DNA of 64,000 bases from Oscillospiraceae bacterium (GCA_018265835.1 JABLYK010000003.1:30754-94753), one strand, 5' to 3'; counted from the first letter of the stretch, positions 7,126 to 16,205 are shown. Numbers and translations: made by a program. The notes: generated by a model not told the origin, from the sequence alone.

Positions 7126-9246
7126 ATGATTATCACACACAAGGAATTCCCCAATTACAAGCGGTATGAGATCGACTACGAAGGCCGCCCGCTGGTGATG
7201 GAGGTCGGCAAGCTGGCAGAGCTGTGCAATGCTTCCGTCCTCGTGACCTACGGCGAGACCACCGTGCTCGTCACCTGCACCGCCTCCGCCCGCCCGAAGG
7301 ACGGCATCGACTACTTCCCGCTCGCCGTGGACTTCAACGAGAAGCTCTACGCCGTCGGCCGCATCCCCGGCAGCTTCATGCGCCGCGAGGGCAAGCCCAG
7401 CCTGCCCGCCGTGCTGGCCAGCCGCCTGATCGACCGCCCGATGCGTCCGCTGTTCCCCAGCGACCTGCGCAACGACGTGGTCATCGCCTGCGAGGTGCTG
7501 TCCGTTGACCGCGACTGCTCGCCGGAGATCACCGCCATGATCGGCGCCTCCGCCGCCGTGTCCATCTCCGACGTGCCGTTCAACGGCCCCATCGCCGGCA
7601 TCGTGCTCGGCTGGGACGGCGAGAAGTACCTCTTCAACCCCACGCAGGAGGAGCGCAAGACCAACCGCATGATCACCACCATCGCCGCCACGCACAAGAA
7701 GATCGTCATGATCGAGTCCGAGGCCGATCAGGTGCCCGACGACGTGATGTACGAGGGCATCGTGCAGGCGCACGAACACCTGCAGCCGGTGCTGGATCTC
7801 ATCGACAAGATGGTTGCCGAGATCGGCAAGCCGAAGTTCGAGTACGAGCACGCCTCCTTTGACGAGGAGCTGTTCGAGCTGCTCTGCGCCAACGAGATGG
7901 AAGGCATGGAGCACTGCATGGACACCGACGACAAAAACATCCGCGAGGCGCGCGTGAACGAATGGATCGCCGCCGTTGAGGAAAAATACGAGGAAGAGCA
8001 CCCCGATATGATGCAGTACATGGACGAGATCCTGTACAAGATGCAGAAGAAGATCGTCAAGAAATGGCTGCTCGCGGGTCACCGTGTGGATGGCCGCAAG
8101 ATGAACGAGATCCGCCCGCTCGGCGCTGAGGTCGGCCTGATCCCGCGCGTGCACGGCTCCGGCCTGTTCACCCGCGGCCAGACGCAGGTGCTCTCCATCG
8201 CGACGCTTGCCACGCTCTCCATGGCGCAGAAGATGGACACCATCTGGGAAGAGGAAGAAAAGCGCTTCATGCACCACTACAACATGCCTTCCTACTCCAC
8301 GGGCGAGGCGCGTGCCAGCCGCAGCACCAACCGCCGCGAGTATGGCCACGGCGCGCTGGTCGAGAAGGCGCTGCAGAGCGTCATCCCGCCGGTCGAGGAG
8401 TTCCCGTATGCCATCCGTGTGGTGTCCGAGGTGCTGTCCTCCAACGGCTCCACGTCTCAGGGCTCCATCTGCGGCTCCACGCTGGCGTTGATGGACGCGG
8501 GCGTGCCGCTGAAGGCGCCCGTCGCCGGCATCTCCTGCGGCCTGATTCAGGATGGCGACGATTTCACCACCTTTATCGACATTCAGGGCGTTGAGGACTT
8601 CCACGGCGAGATGGACTTCAAGGTCGCCGGCACGAAGGACGGCATCACCGCCATTCAGATGGACCTGAAGAACGACGGCCTCAAGCATGAGATCGTCAAG
8701 GAGGCGTTCCAGATCACCCGCGAGGCGCGGTTCCAGATTCTCGACGAGATCATGCTTCAGGCGATCCCCGAGCCGCGCAAGGAGCTGGCAAAGTCCGCCC
8801 CGAAGATGATCCAGATGAAGATCAACCCCGACAAGATCCGCGAAGTCATCGGCTCCGGCGGCAAGGTCATCCAGAAGATCTGCGCCGACACCGGCTGCAA
8901 GATCGACATCGACGACGACGGCAGCATTTTCATTGCCTCCGAGGACATCGAGGCCTGCCGCGCCGCGCGCACGACCATCGAGAACATTGTCTTCGAGCCG
9001 GAGGTCGGCGCCCTGTACTACGGCAAGGTTTCCAACATCCGCTCCGAGTTCGGCGCGTGGGTGGAGCTGGCGCCGGGCAAGGACGGTCTCGTGAAGATCA
9101 AGGATCTCGAGTTCAAGCGCACCGAGAAGGTCGAGGATGTCCTCAAGCTCGGCGATATGACGTGGGTCAAGGTCATGAACATTGACGACCGCGGCCGCGT
9201 CGATCTCTCCCGCAAGGACGCCATGCGCGAAAAGGGCTTAATGTAA
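7126..9246 (+). CDS. pnp: Polyribonucleotide nucleotidyltransferase (PNPase)
   Basis: This phosphorolytic 3'-to-5' exoribonuclease of 706 residues is central to mRNA decay and RNA quality control. It shows two RNase PH-like cores (IDYFPLAVDFNEKLYAVGRIPGSFMRREG and the second with RRYGHG-like NRREYGHGALVEKAL and DGDDFTTFIDIQGVEDFHGEMDFKVAGT), a KH domain (IREVIGSGGKVIQKI) and an S1 domain (ALYYGKVSNIRSEFGAWVELAPGKDGLVKI). The ATG at 7126 has AAAGGAG nearby; an upstream in-frame extension covers the leader hairpin and is rejected. The C-terminus is short after S1, as usual in Clostridia. Confidence 0.98.
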   Translation: MIITHKEFPNYKRYEIDYEGRPLVMEVGKLAELCNASVLVTYGETTVLVTCTASARPKDGIDYFPLAVDFNEKLYAVGRIPGSFMRREGKPSLPAVLASRLIDRPMRPLFPSDLRNDVVIACEVLSVDRDCSPEITAMIGASAAVSISDVPFNGPIAGIVLGWDGEKYLFNPTQEERKTNRMITTIAATHKKIVMIESEADQVPDDVMYEGIVQAHEHLQPVLDLIDKMVAEIGKPKFEYEHASFDEELFELLCANEMEGMEHCMDTDDKNIREARVNEWIAAVEEKYEEEHPDMMQYMDEILYKMQKKIVKKWLLAGHRVDGRKMNEIRPLGAEVGLIPRVHGSGLFTRGQTQVLSIATLATLSMAQKMDTIWEEEEKRFMHHYNMPSYSTGEARASRSTNRREYGHGALVEKALQSVIPPVEEFPYAIRVVSEVLSSNGSTSQGSICGSTLALMDAGVPLKAPVAGISCGLIQDGDDFTTFIDIQGVEDFHGEMDFKVAGTKDGITAIQMDLKNDGLKHEIVKEAFQITREARFQILDEIMLQAIPEPRKELAKSAPKMIQMKINPDKIREVIGSGGKVIQKICADTGCKIDIDDDGSIFIASEDIEACRAARTTIENIVFEPEVGALYYGKVSNIRSEFGAWVELAPGKDGLVKIKDLEFKRTEKVEDVLKLGDMTWVKVMNIDDRGRVDLSRKDAMREKGLM

Positions 9247-9252
9247 TCCATT

Positions 9253-9287
9253 TCGTCACGGAACCGCTGCGCTGGGTTCCGTGACGA
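9253..9287. repeat. Palindromic repeat, copy 2 (13-bp arms)
   Basis: TCGTCACGGAACC, loop GCTGCGCTG, GGTTCCGTGACGA: a perfect inverted repeat matching the element at 6468-6502 except for two base pairs, both changed on both arms, and one loop base. It begins 6 nt after the pnp stop and may also serve as the pnp 3' hairpin, although no T-run follows. Confidence 0.85.
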
Positions 9288-9418
9288 GGGGGGATTGCAC
9301 TCCGCTCTGCGCACGCGCAAGCGCGCACGTTCGCTCTGCGAGGCCTGAGGTTCCTAGAAGTCAAAACGGATTTGGGCGGGGCACAAGCTCCGCCCATTTT
9401 GTAACGGAGACGATTGCT

Positions 9419-10669
9419 ATGTATGAAAAAATGACGCTCCCGAACGGGGTGCGGATTGTTTATGAGCACGTGGCGCACGTGCGTTCGGCGGCCATCGGCG
9501 TGTGGGTCGGCGTCGGCTCGCGGTACGAGAAGGCAGGCGAGGCCGGCAGCGCGCACTTTATCGAGCACATGCTCTTCAAGGGCACAGCGCAGCACACGGC
9601 GGCGGAGCTTGCAGAGCGGATGGACGCCATCGGCGGGCAGGTTAACGCCTATACCACGCGCGAAGCCACCTGCTTCTACGCCCGCGTGCTCGACACGCAC
9701 CTCGACCGCGCCGTTGACCTGCTTTCGGAGATGTTTTTCGATTCGAACTTTTCCGACGCGGATGCGGAAAACGAGCGCGGCGTAATTTTAGAGGAAATTG
9801 ATATGTACGAGGACACGCCGGAGGATCTGGTGACCGAGCGGCTTATTTCCGCCGCGTTCCCCGGCCCGCTGGGGCGGCCGGTGCTCGGCCGGCCTGCCAC
9901 GCTCCGGCGCATGACGGGCGGCAGCCTGCGCGCGTTCAAGGAGCGGTATTATATCGCGCCGCGCATCGTCATCGCCATCTCCGGCAGCTTCACGCAGGCG
10001 AACATCGACCGCATTGCGCAGCGGTTTTCCGCGCTGGAGCGGCAGCCCGACCTGACCATGCCCGGCGGCAGCTATACGCCCGCGCTCTGCACGAAGCGCA
10101 AGGCCATCGAGCAAAACCAGATCACGCTGGGCTTTCCCGGCATCCCGACGGGCGGGGACGAGCGGTTTGCGATGAACCTGCTCTCGTCCATCCTCGGCGG
10201 CAACATGTCCTCCCGCCTGTTCCAGACCGTGCGCGAAAAGCACGGCCTGTGCTACGCGGTGTACAGCTTCATGGCGGGCTTCATTGACTGCGGCATGTTC
10301 GGCGTGTCCACCGCCGTGGGGCGCGATACGGAGCGCCGCGCGCTGGAGCTGATCCTGGAGGAGCTGGAGAAGTTTCGCCAAGACGGCGTCACGCAATCGG
10401 AGCTGGACCGTGCGCGCGAGCAGGTCACCGCGAGCGTCCTGCTTGCGGAGGAGTCCACCGCCTCGCACATGAACAAGCTCGGCTATTCCGAGCTGTTTCT
10501 CGGCGGTGCGGTGCCTGCGCAGGAGATTTTGCAGCGGTATGACGCAATCACGCGGGAAGACATCCTTGCGTTGGCGCAGCGGACGCTGGATTTTGACCGG
10601 ATGTCGTTTTCAGCAGTCGGCCGCATCCGCCCGGCGGAGGACTACAGGGCGCTTTTGAAAGCGGAATAA
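9419..10669 (+). CDS. M16 family zinc metallopeptidase (insulinase-like)
   Basis: This 416-residue zinc peptidase resembles mitochondrial processing peptidase beta and Bacillus MlpA/YmxG. The inverted zinc motif HxxEH is present as H46-F-I-E49-H50, with the third ligand glutamate at E125/E126 in GVILEEIDMYED. The second M16 domain (about 180-400) carries the usual NLLSSILGGNMSSRLFQTVREKHGLCYAVYSF. It sits directly downstream of pnp, the same neighbourhood as in Bacillus. No signal peptide, so it acts in the cytoplasm. The long in-frame extension upstream covers repeat DNA and is not used. Confidence 0.95.
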   Translation: MYEKMTLPNGVRIVYEHVAHVRSAAIGVWVGVGSRYEKAGEAGSAHFIEHMLFKGTAQHTAAELAERMDAIGGQVNAYTTREATCFYARVLDTHLDRAVDLLSEMFFDSNFSDADAENERGVILEEIDMYEDTPEDLVTERLISAAFPGPLGRPVLGRPATLRRMTGGSLRAFKERYYIAPRIVIAISGSFTQANIDRIAQRFSALERQPDLTMPGGSYTPALCTKRKAIEQNQITLGFPGIPTGGDERFAMNLLSSILGGNMSSRLFQTVREKHGLCYAVYSFMAGFIDCGMFGVSTAVGRDTERRALELILEELEKFRQDGVTQSELDRAREQVTASVLLAEESTASHMNKLGYSELFLGGAVPAQEILQRYDAITREDILALAQRTLDFDRMSFSAVGRIRPAEDYRALLKAE

Positions 10670-10674
10670 CATGG

Positions 10675-10708
10675 ATCCCCCGGCAAAGCTTGCGCTTTGC
10701 CGGGGGAT
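10675..10708 (+). terminator. Hairpin after the M16 gene
   Basis: ATCCCCCGGCAAAGC and GCTTTGCCGGGGGAT form a perfect 15-bp stem around TTGC. Only a weak T-run follows (GCTTTATAAT), so this is a likely but imperfect terminator. Confidence 0.6.
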
Positions 10709-10749
10709 GCTTTATAATCAAGGTAGAAACATGCAGAAGGAGGAATACC

Positions 10750-11085
10750 ATGGGCACAGCTGAAATCGTTGTCTGGATTCTGTGCGTTGGTGGCACTGCC
10801 GCGCTGTGCACCGGCATCGGCATCTATGCCATGCACCGGAAGGACCCTATGTGGTTCTGGGCAGGCTCCACCGTCCGGCCGGAGAGCATCACCGATATTC
10901 CGGCCTACAACCGGGAAAACGGCTGGATGTGGATCCTCTATTCCATCCCGTTTTGGATCGGCACCGGTCTCGGGTTGTATTGGCCGAAGCTTGGTTCCGC
11001 CATCCTCACCTTGTCCTGCACCGTCGGTATCGCGTGGCTCATTTGGCGCTATCAGCGGATTTTGAAGAAATATCAGAGATATTGA
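10750..11085 (+). CDS. Small three-helix membrane protein, unknown function
   Basis: I do not recognise a named family with certainty. The 111-residue product has three hydrophobic segments (about 5-24, 58-76 and 82-99) and a conserved-looking middle loop with MWFWAGSTVRPESITD and AYNRENG. Such DPMWFW...AYN arrangements recur in small Clostridial membrane proteins of unknown role. AGAAGGAGGAAT gives a strong ribosome-binding site at the ATG. It is a single-gene unit between the M16 hairpin and a shared terminator with asd. Confidence 0.75.
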   Translation: MGTAEIVVWILCVGGTAALCTGIGIYAMHRKDPMWFWAGSTVRPESITDIPAYNRENGWMWILYSIPFWIGTGLGLYWPKLGSAILTLSCTVGIAWLIWRYQRILKKYQRY

Positions 11086-11086
11086 T

Positions 11087-11129
11087 ACACGAAAAAACAC
11101 CCGGATATCGTCCGGGTGTTTTTTCGTGT
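11087..11129. terminator. Bidirectional terminator between the membrane gene and asd
   Basis: A 19-bp perfect inverted repeat (stem with AACACCCGGA/TCCGGGTGTT) with A-run on one side and T-run on the other, so it can stop both convergent units. Confidence 0.93.
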
Positions 11130-11135
11130 TCATTT

Positions 11136-12140
11136 TCACTCCGCGATCAGCAGTTCTGCGATCTGGATGCAGTTGGTTGCGGCGCCCTTGCGAACCTGGT
11201 CGCCGCAGCACCAGAGGCACAGGCCGTTTTCGTCGGTCAGGTCGGGGCGGATGCGGCCGACGAAGACGAGATCCTGATTCGACGTGTCCAGCGGCATGGG
11301 GTACTGCAACGCGTCGAGATCGTCCACCAGACGGCAGCCGGGAGCGGCGGCGATGGCCGCGCGAGCCTCCTCGACGGAGATCTTTTTTTCAAAATGCAGC
11401 GACACGGAGATCGAATGGCTGCGCACGACCGGCACGCGCACGCAGGTGCAGGAGACCTTCATCTCCGGCAGGTGCATGATTTTGCGCCCCTCGTTTTGCA
11501 GCTTCATCTCCTCGGAGGTGTAGCCGCAGCACTGCTCTCCGCCGATCTGCGGGATGACGTTGTAGGCGATCTGGTAGGAGAACACCTTCGGCTCGTAGGC
11601 CTTGCCCTCGCGCAGGGCTTCGACCTCGTTCTGCAGCTCAATGGGGCCGCCTGCGCCCGCGCCGGACACGGCCTGATAGGTGGATGCCACCATGGCCTTG
11701 ATGGGCGAAAGCTGCCGCAGCGCGTTTACGGCGGTGACGGTGATCGTGGTGGAGCAATTGGGGTTTGCGATGATGCCGTGGTGCTTCTTGACGTCCTCGG
11801 GGTTTACCTCCGGCACGACGAGCGGCACGTCCGGGTCCAGCCGGAAGGCGGAGGAATTGTCCACAAACACCGCGCCGGACTTTACAATTGCAGGCGCAAA
11901 GCGCTCGGCAATGTCGTTTTCCGCTGCGCCGAGGACGATGTCGATGCCCTCAAACGCCTCGTCGCGCGCTTCCTCGATGACAATGTCCTGACCGCGCCAC
12001 TGCACGACCTTGCCCGCGCTGCGCGCGCTGGCGAGCAGGTGCAGCTCCGAAACGGGGAAGCTGCGCTCTTCGAGAATCTTCATCATTTCCTTGCCGACGG
12101 CGCCGCTGGCGCCCAGAATGGCGACTTTATATTGTTTCAT
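11136..12140 (-). CDS. asd: Aspartate-semialdehyde dehydrogenase
   Basis: It reduces aspartyl phosphate to aspartate semialdehyde with NADPH, the branch point to lysine/diaminopimelate and to homoserine. 334 residues, normal length. NADP-binding GASGAVGKEM starts at residue 10; the catalytic cysteine is C129 in NPNCSTTI; QAVSGAGAGG and the substrate arginine in RVPVVRSHS are visible. It is third in the hom-lysC-asd operon, 18 nt after lysC, and ends at a bidirectional terminator. Confidence 0.97.
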   Translation of the reverse strand: MKQYKVAILGASGAVGKEMMKILEERSFPVSELHLLASARSAGKVVQWRGQDIVIEEARDEAFEGIDIVLGAAENDIAERFAPAIVKSGAVFVDNSSAFRLDPDVPLVVPEVNPEDVKKHHGIIANPNCSTTITVTAVNALRQLSPIKAMVASTYQAVSGAGAGGPIELQNEVEALREGKAYEPKVFSYQIAYNVIPQIGGEQCCGYTSEEMKLQNEGRKIMHLPEMKVSCTCVRVPVVRSHSISVSLHFEKKISVEEARAAIAAAPGCRLVDDLDALQYPMPLDTSNQDLVFVGRIRPDLTDENGLCLWCCGDQVRKGAATNCIQIAELLIAE

Positions 12141-12158
12141 GGTTGATATTCCTCCTGA

Positions 12159-13475
12159 TTATTTTACAAAGCTGTTGTACAGCACCTGAATGGCGCTGGC
12201 GAAGTCCTTCGTATCGACGCCGACGATGATGTTCAGCTCGTCCGGCCCCTGCGAGATCATGCGGATGTTGATGCCGTTTTCGCCGAGGGTGGCGAAAATC
12301 TTGCCCGAAACGCCGGGCTGGAACACCATCTTGCGGCCGACCGCCGCGACGATGGAGATGTTTTCGGTGACCTTAATGCTGTCCGGCTTCAGCGCCTTTT
12401 GAATTTCGCCGAGAATCGAATACAGGCACGGCGCGACCTTATCGCTCGATACGACGAGGGACAGGCAGTCGATGCCGCTCGGCGCATACTCAACGCTGAT
12501 GTCGTGGCTCTCGAAAATCTCAAAAATCTGCCGGAACGTGCCGACGGTCGAGGACATGCCGTTTTTGGCGATGGTGACGATGGAGAAATTCTTTTTCCCG
12601 GCGATGCCGGTGATGAACCGGTGCTCGGCGTCCTCCGAATCGTCGAATTCCTCCATGATGAGCGTGCCGGGGTGGTTGGGGTCGTTCGTGTTGCGGATGT
12701 TGAGGGGGATGTTCTTTTCCCGCACGGGGAAGACGGTGCCCTCGTGCAGCACCTGCGCGCCGACGAAGCTCAGCTCGCGCAGCTCGTTGTAGGTGATGCG
12801 CTCGATGGGCAGCGGGTTTTCCACGATGCGCGGGTCGGCCATCAGGATGCCGGACACGTCCGTCCAGTTTTCGTACACGTCCGCGTCCAGCGCCGCCGCG
12901 GCGAGCGCGCCGGTGATGTCGCTGCCGCCGCGCGTGAGTGTGCGGATGCGCCCGTCCGGCATCACGCCGTAAAAGCCCGGAATGACCACGCTGCGCCCCT
13001 CGGCCAGCCGCCGCAGCTCCTCGTAGGAGGCCTCCTGGTCGATGGAGCCGTCGAACTTGAATTTCAGCCACAGCTTCGCGTCCAGAAAGTCGAAGCCGAG
13101 GTAGTCCGCCATCAGCAGGGCGGAGAAATACTCGCCCCGCGACACCAGCTCGTCCTGTGAGATACCGCGCTCCATCTGCGCGCGCAGGGCGGCAAGCTCG
13201 CGTTCAATATCGGTGCTGAGACCGCATTCGTTGCGGATGGAGACATAGCGGTCGGCGATCATCTGAAACACGCTGTCGCAGCTCACGCCGTACTGCAGGT
13301 GCGCGTAGCACAGATACAGCAGGTCGGTGAGCTTGTGGTCACCGGAATCGCGCTTGCCCGCGGCGGATACGACCACCACGCGGCGCGCGGGATCGGCCTG
13401 CACGATGCTGCGCACCTTTGCAAACTGCTTGGCGTCCGCCATCGACGAGCCGCCGAATTTGACTACTTTCAGCAT
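12159..13475 (-). CDS. lysC: Aspartate kinase
   Basis: It phosphorylates aspartate, the committed step to lysine, threonine, methionine and diaminopimelate. The 438-residue monofunctional enzyme has the kinase signature VKFGGSSMADAKQF at the start, the RGGSDITGALAAAALDAD substrate loop and C-terminal tandem ACT domains (about 300-438). It lacks the long internal start that makes a separate beta subunit, so it resembles the ThrA-like or dapG-independent class. Spacing to hom is 9 nt and to asd 18 nt. Feedback ligand cannot be read from sequence. Confidence 0.95.
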   Translation of the reverse strand: MLKVVKFGGSSMADAKQFAKVRSIVQADPARRVVVVSAAGKRDSGDHKLTDLLYLCYAHLQYGVSCDSVFQMIADRYVSIRNECGLSTDIERELAALRAQMERGISQDELVSRGEYFSALLMADYLGFDFLDAKLWLKFKFDGSIDQEASYEELRRLAEGRSVVIPGFYGVMPDGRIRTLTRGGSDITGALAAAALDADVYENWTDVSGILMADPRIVENPLPIERITYNELRELSFVGAQVLHEGTVFPVREKNIPLNIRNTNDPNHPGTLIMEEFDDSEDAEHRFITGIAGKKNFSIVTIAKNGMSSTVGTFRQIFEIFESHDISVEYAPSGIDCLSLVVSSDKVAPCLYSILGEIQKALKPDSIKVTENISIVAAVGRKMVFQPGVSGKIFATLGENGINIRMISQGPDELNIIVGVDTKDFASAIQVLYNSFVK

Positions 13476-13484
13476 GGCGGCACC

Positions 13485-14624
13485 TCATTGCAGGGCGGCC
13501 ATGAAGCTGCTCGGATCGGCGGAGCGCATGACGTGCATCGCCGTATGCATGTGCGCCACGGACACCGGCATTGTGACAACGGCGCCGTCCCACACCTCGT
13601 CCACGAACGCGTCCAGCTCCGGATAGTGGGCGTCCGTGCGCACGTAGTAGCGGTGCAGCGCGCCGGCATTGTTCGTCTCCGCCGGGGCAAAGGCGTCGGT
13701 GTAGAAGCTGCGCACGCCGGACTGGATGTCCACAAGGTCCTGCACAACGTTATAGGCAGTGGGGTAGCGCCCTGCGCCCTGCCCGAAGAAGCTCTGGCGG
13801 CCCATGTGCTCGCCCTCCATGCTGATGAGGTTGAAGTTCGCCGGTACGGCGGATTCCAGCGCATCGGCGGACAGGAGCGTCGGCTCCACGTAGGCAGCCA
13901 CGCTGCCGCGCAGGCGCTCGGCGCTTGCGATCAGCTTGCAGGTGTAGCCGCGCGCCTGGAAGCGGCGGATGTCCTCCGCCGTGACGCTGCGGATGCCGAA
14001 CACGGGCACGTCGTCCTCCTTCAGGCACACGCCGAAGGCGGCGTTTGCGGAGATGATGAGCTTGCGCTGAATGTCCCAGCCGTCGATGTCGGCGGAGGGG
14101 TCCGCCTCGGCGTAGCCCAGCTCCTGCGCCTGCTTCAGCACGTCGGCAAAGTCCACGTCGCTCTTGTGCATCGCGTCCATGATGTAGTTCGTGGTGCCGT
14201 TGAGGATGCCCCAGATCTTCGAAATCTGGTTCACCTTCGCGGCCTTTTCCAGATTCGTCAGCCACGGGATGCCGCCGCCGACTGCCGCAGTGCTGCGCAG
14301 CGCGACGCCGTTTTCCTTCGCCAGCGCGGTCAGCTCCTGGTAGTAGTGGCAGACGAGGTGCTTGTTGGACGTGACCACATGCTTGCCCGCTTTGAGCGCG
14401 GCAGAGACGTATTCATACGCCGGGTGCAGCCCACCCATGACCTCCACAACGGTGTCTATCTCCGGATCGGCGAGAATGTCGTCCATCTCGCGGGTCGTTC
14501 GCGCAGTGAGCTCGCCAAGGTCACGGCGGCACAGCACTGTGCGCACCGAAATGTCCCCGCGGCTGGCCAGAATGTCATACACGCCGCGCCCAACAACGCC
14601 GAATCCCAAAAGTCCGATCTTCAT
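13485..14624 (-). CDS. hom: Homoserine dehydrogenase with short, degenerate C-terminus
   Basis: It reduces aspartate semialdehyde to homoserine. The 379-residue protein has the nucleotide-binding MKIGLLGFGVVGRGVYDIL, the catalytic SNKHLVCHYY lysine, and GGGIPWLTNL/GILNGTTNYIMDAM substrate motifs. Family members with a full ACT domain usually exceed 420 residues. Here only about 60 residues follow the catalytic part (from HRYYVRTDAH), and the ACT ligand motif DxPGVL is absent. The start at 14624 has AAAGGAG upstream. It is first in the operon, after a short leader with a GTCCGC/GCGGAC hairpin (about 14649-14667). Confidence 0.95.
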   Translation of the reverse strand: MKIGLLGFGVVGRGVYDILASRGDISVRTVLCRRDLGELTARTTREMDDILADPEIDTVVEVMGGLHPAYEYVSAALKAGKHVVTSNKHLVCHYYQELTALAKENGVALRSTAAVGGGIPWLTNLEKAAKVNQISKIWGILNGTTNYIMDAMHKSDVDFADVLKQAQELGYAEADPSADIDGWDIQRKLIISANAAFGVCLKEDDVPVFGIRSVTAEDIRRFQARGYTCKLIASAERLRGSVAAYVEPTLLSADALESAVPANFNLISMEGEHMGRQSFFGQGAGRYPTAYNVVQDLVDIQSGVRSFYTDAFAPAETNNAGALHRYYVRTDAHYPELDAFVDEVWDGAVVTMPVSVAHMHTAMHVMRSADPSSFMAALQ

Positions 14625-14686
14625 GATTTTGCTCCTTTGCGTAAAATTGTCCGCGTAAAGCGGACATTTGAATTTGAAACGAGAAC

Positions 14687-14715
14687 AATATAACACACGC
14701 TTGTGCAAAACGCAA
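14687..14715 (-). promoter_or_regulatory. Promoter of hom-lysC-asd
   Basis: Minus strand TTGCGT (14715-14710), 17-bp spacer, TATATT (14692-14687). No T-box or riboswitch-sized leader follows; the transcript leader is only about 55 nt. Confidence 0.65.
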
Positions 14716-14740
14716 GAAAAATTTTTCGGAATTTAGGGAA

Positions 14741-14786
14741 AACAGAAAACCCAGCGCATGGGTTGCCCGATGCGCTGGGTTCTGTT
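14741..14786 (-). terminator. Terminator after the XRE-membrane gene
   Basis: AACAGA/TCTGTT and ACCCAGCGCAT/ATGCGCTGGGT pair around a 10-nt loop; the minus strand continues TTTTCTGTTTTCC. Confidence 0.85.
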
Positions 14787-14795
14787 GAAATAGAT

Positions 14796-15448
14796 TTAGG
14801 GGAGAACAGATTGGATTGGTTCTGTTTTGCATGGCTGCGTCAGCCACAGGCCAACGCCGATGCAGAAAAAGGCGAACGGAACGCAGCCCCTCCTCTGAAA
14901 GACGCGGATCACAATCACCCCGATCCGGCCGGAAAAGAACCCGGCGGCGATCCATGCCAGCGACAGCATCAGTACGCCCAAAACTGCCCCATGTACCCAG
15001 ACGGGCCGTTTGATTTGAAGCGGCTTTACCTTGAAGAACACGCTGCCCGCCTGCATGATGGTCCATGCGATCGAACAAAACAGGACCGGCTGCAGAAGCA
15101 GCAGTGCCGTCAGGGCGCCGGAATCGCCTCGCTGGTACCGGCGCACAGAAATCGAGTCCAGATACAGATACAGTCCGGCCAGTACCACCGTCACAGCAGC
15201 GGCAACCAGTAGCGTCCACAGCTTTTTTCTGTGTGCGGCGGCCGATTCCGTTCCGTAGATGAGCGCTGTGATGTCCACGGATAACGCTTCGGCGATGCGC
15301 GCCAGTGTTTCCACATCGGGGCGGGAGTGGCCGGTTTCGTAATTGGACACAGTCTGCCGGGTTGTATAAATTTGCGCTGCAAGCGCCTCCTGCGTCATAT
15401 TCCGCTGCACGCGCGCGGAACGGATGTTCTTTCCCACATCACGCACAT
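14796..15448 (-). CDS. XRE-type regulator fused to a membrane domain
   Basis: The 216-residue protein has an N-terminal helix-turn-helix (about 5-62: VGKNIRSARVQRNMTQEALAAQIYTTRQTVSNYETG) and three or four C-terminal membrane segments (from about 77). The layout suggests a membrane-tethered regulator that senses an envelope signal; the target is unknown. The start is uncertain: ATG at 15448 or GTG at 15442, the latter with ideal spacing from GAGGTG. A TTG start at 15497 would lie upstream of the predicted promoter and is rejected. It is a monocistronic unit with its own terminator. Confidence 0.85.
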
Positions 15449-15464
15449 CCATCACCTCAGCCAA

Positions 15465-15493
15465 ATCGTACCATGCGGCGGGCGGTTTGTCAC
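15465..15493 (-). promoter_or_regulatory. Promoter of the XRE-membrane gene
   Basis: Minus strand GTGACA (15493-15488), 17-bp spacer, TACGAT (15470-15465). It implies a very short leader of about 10 nt. Confidence 0.5.
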
Positions 15494-15513
15494 GCAAAGA
15501 AGCTTTGCACCGG

Positions 15514-15556
15514 CAAAAAAAGCAGCAGCGGCGGGAATTTTCCCGCCGCTGCTGCT
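15514..15556 (-). terminator. Terminator of the recJ-rsh-dtd-MBL operon
   Basis: AGCAGCAGCGGCGGGA and its perfect complement around a 4-nt loop, followed on the minus strand by seven T residues. Confidence 0.93.
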
Positions 15557-15573
15557 TTGCGCGTCGTGGTTGG

Positions 15574-16194
15574 TCAGATCTGACCGCGCCGCTTCAGCGC
15601 GGTGAGATAGGGGTTATACTTGCGCTCAAACTCCAGCGTGGAGCAATCCATGTGGCCGGGGTAGACCTCGTAGTCGCCGGGGAGCGCGGCGATCTTCGCA
15701 AGCGACTGCAGCTCGGCTTCCATGTCGCCGCCGGGGAAGTCCGTGCGGCCGCAGGAGCCGTTGAAGAGCGTGTCGCCCGTAAAGAGCGCGTCGCCGCAGA
15801 TGAGCGTGACGCCGCCGGGCGTGTGCCCCGGCGTTTCCATGACGCGGAAGGTCAGACCGCCGACCTTGACCTCGTCGCCCTCCTTGTAGAAGATGGTACC
15901 CTCAGGCGGCTGGTAGGCATAGCTGTCAAACGCGACGGCCTTGCCCGCGTCGAGCGCGTGCATGTATACGCTTGCGCCGGTCTCCTCGTGGACGGCGTCC
16001 ACGGCGCCGGTATGATCGTAGTGACCGTGTGTGAGCAGGATGGCGCGGCAGGTGAGGTGGTTGTCCTCCAGATAATACAGAATGGTGTTCGACTCGTCGC
16101 CGGGGTCGATGACGGTGCATTCGAGCGTGGCTTCGTCGGTGACGACGTAGCAGTTGGTCATCAGGTGACCGACGGGCAGACATTTGATTAGCAT
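15574..16194 (-). CDS. Metallo-beta-lactamase fold hydrolase, glyoxalase II-like
   Basis: The 206-residue hydrolase has the zinc motif THGHYDHTG, a downstream TPGHTPGG histidine and FTGDTLF with the bridging Asp, the set seen in YcbL/glyoxalase II-like thioester hydrolases. The ATG at 16194 has AAGGAGGAAGG. It is the last gene of the recJ-rsh-dtd operon, 11 nt after dtd, where such a gene is commonly found in Firmicutes. The true substrate cannot be told from the sequence. Confidence 0.92.
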   Translation of the reverse strand: MLIKCLPVGHLMTNCYVVTDEATLECTVIDPGDESNTILYYLEDNHLTCRAILLTHGHYDHTGAVDAVHEETGASVYMHALDAGKAVAFDSYAYQPPEGTIFYKEGDEVKVGGLTFRVMETPGHTPGGVTLICGDALFTGDTLFNGSCGRTDFPGGDMEAELQSLAKIAALPGDYEVYPGHMDCSTLEFERKYNPYLTALKRRGQI

Positions 16195-16205
16195 ATCCTT
16201 CCTCC

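Noticed and set aside
14625..14740. T-box or lysine riboswitch before hom-lysC-asd
   Set aside because: The leader is only about 55 nt and lacks T-box or L-box sequences; only one short hairpin is present.
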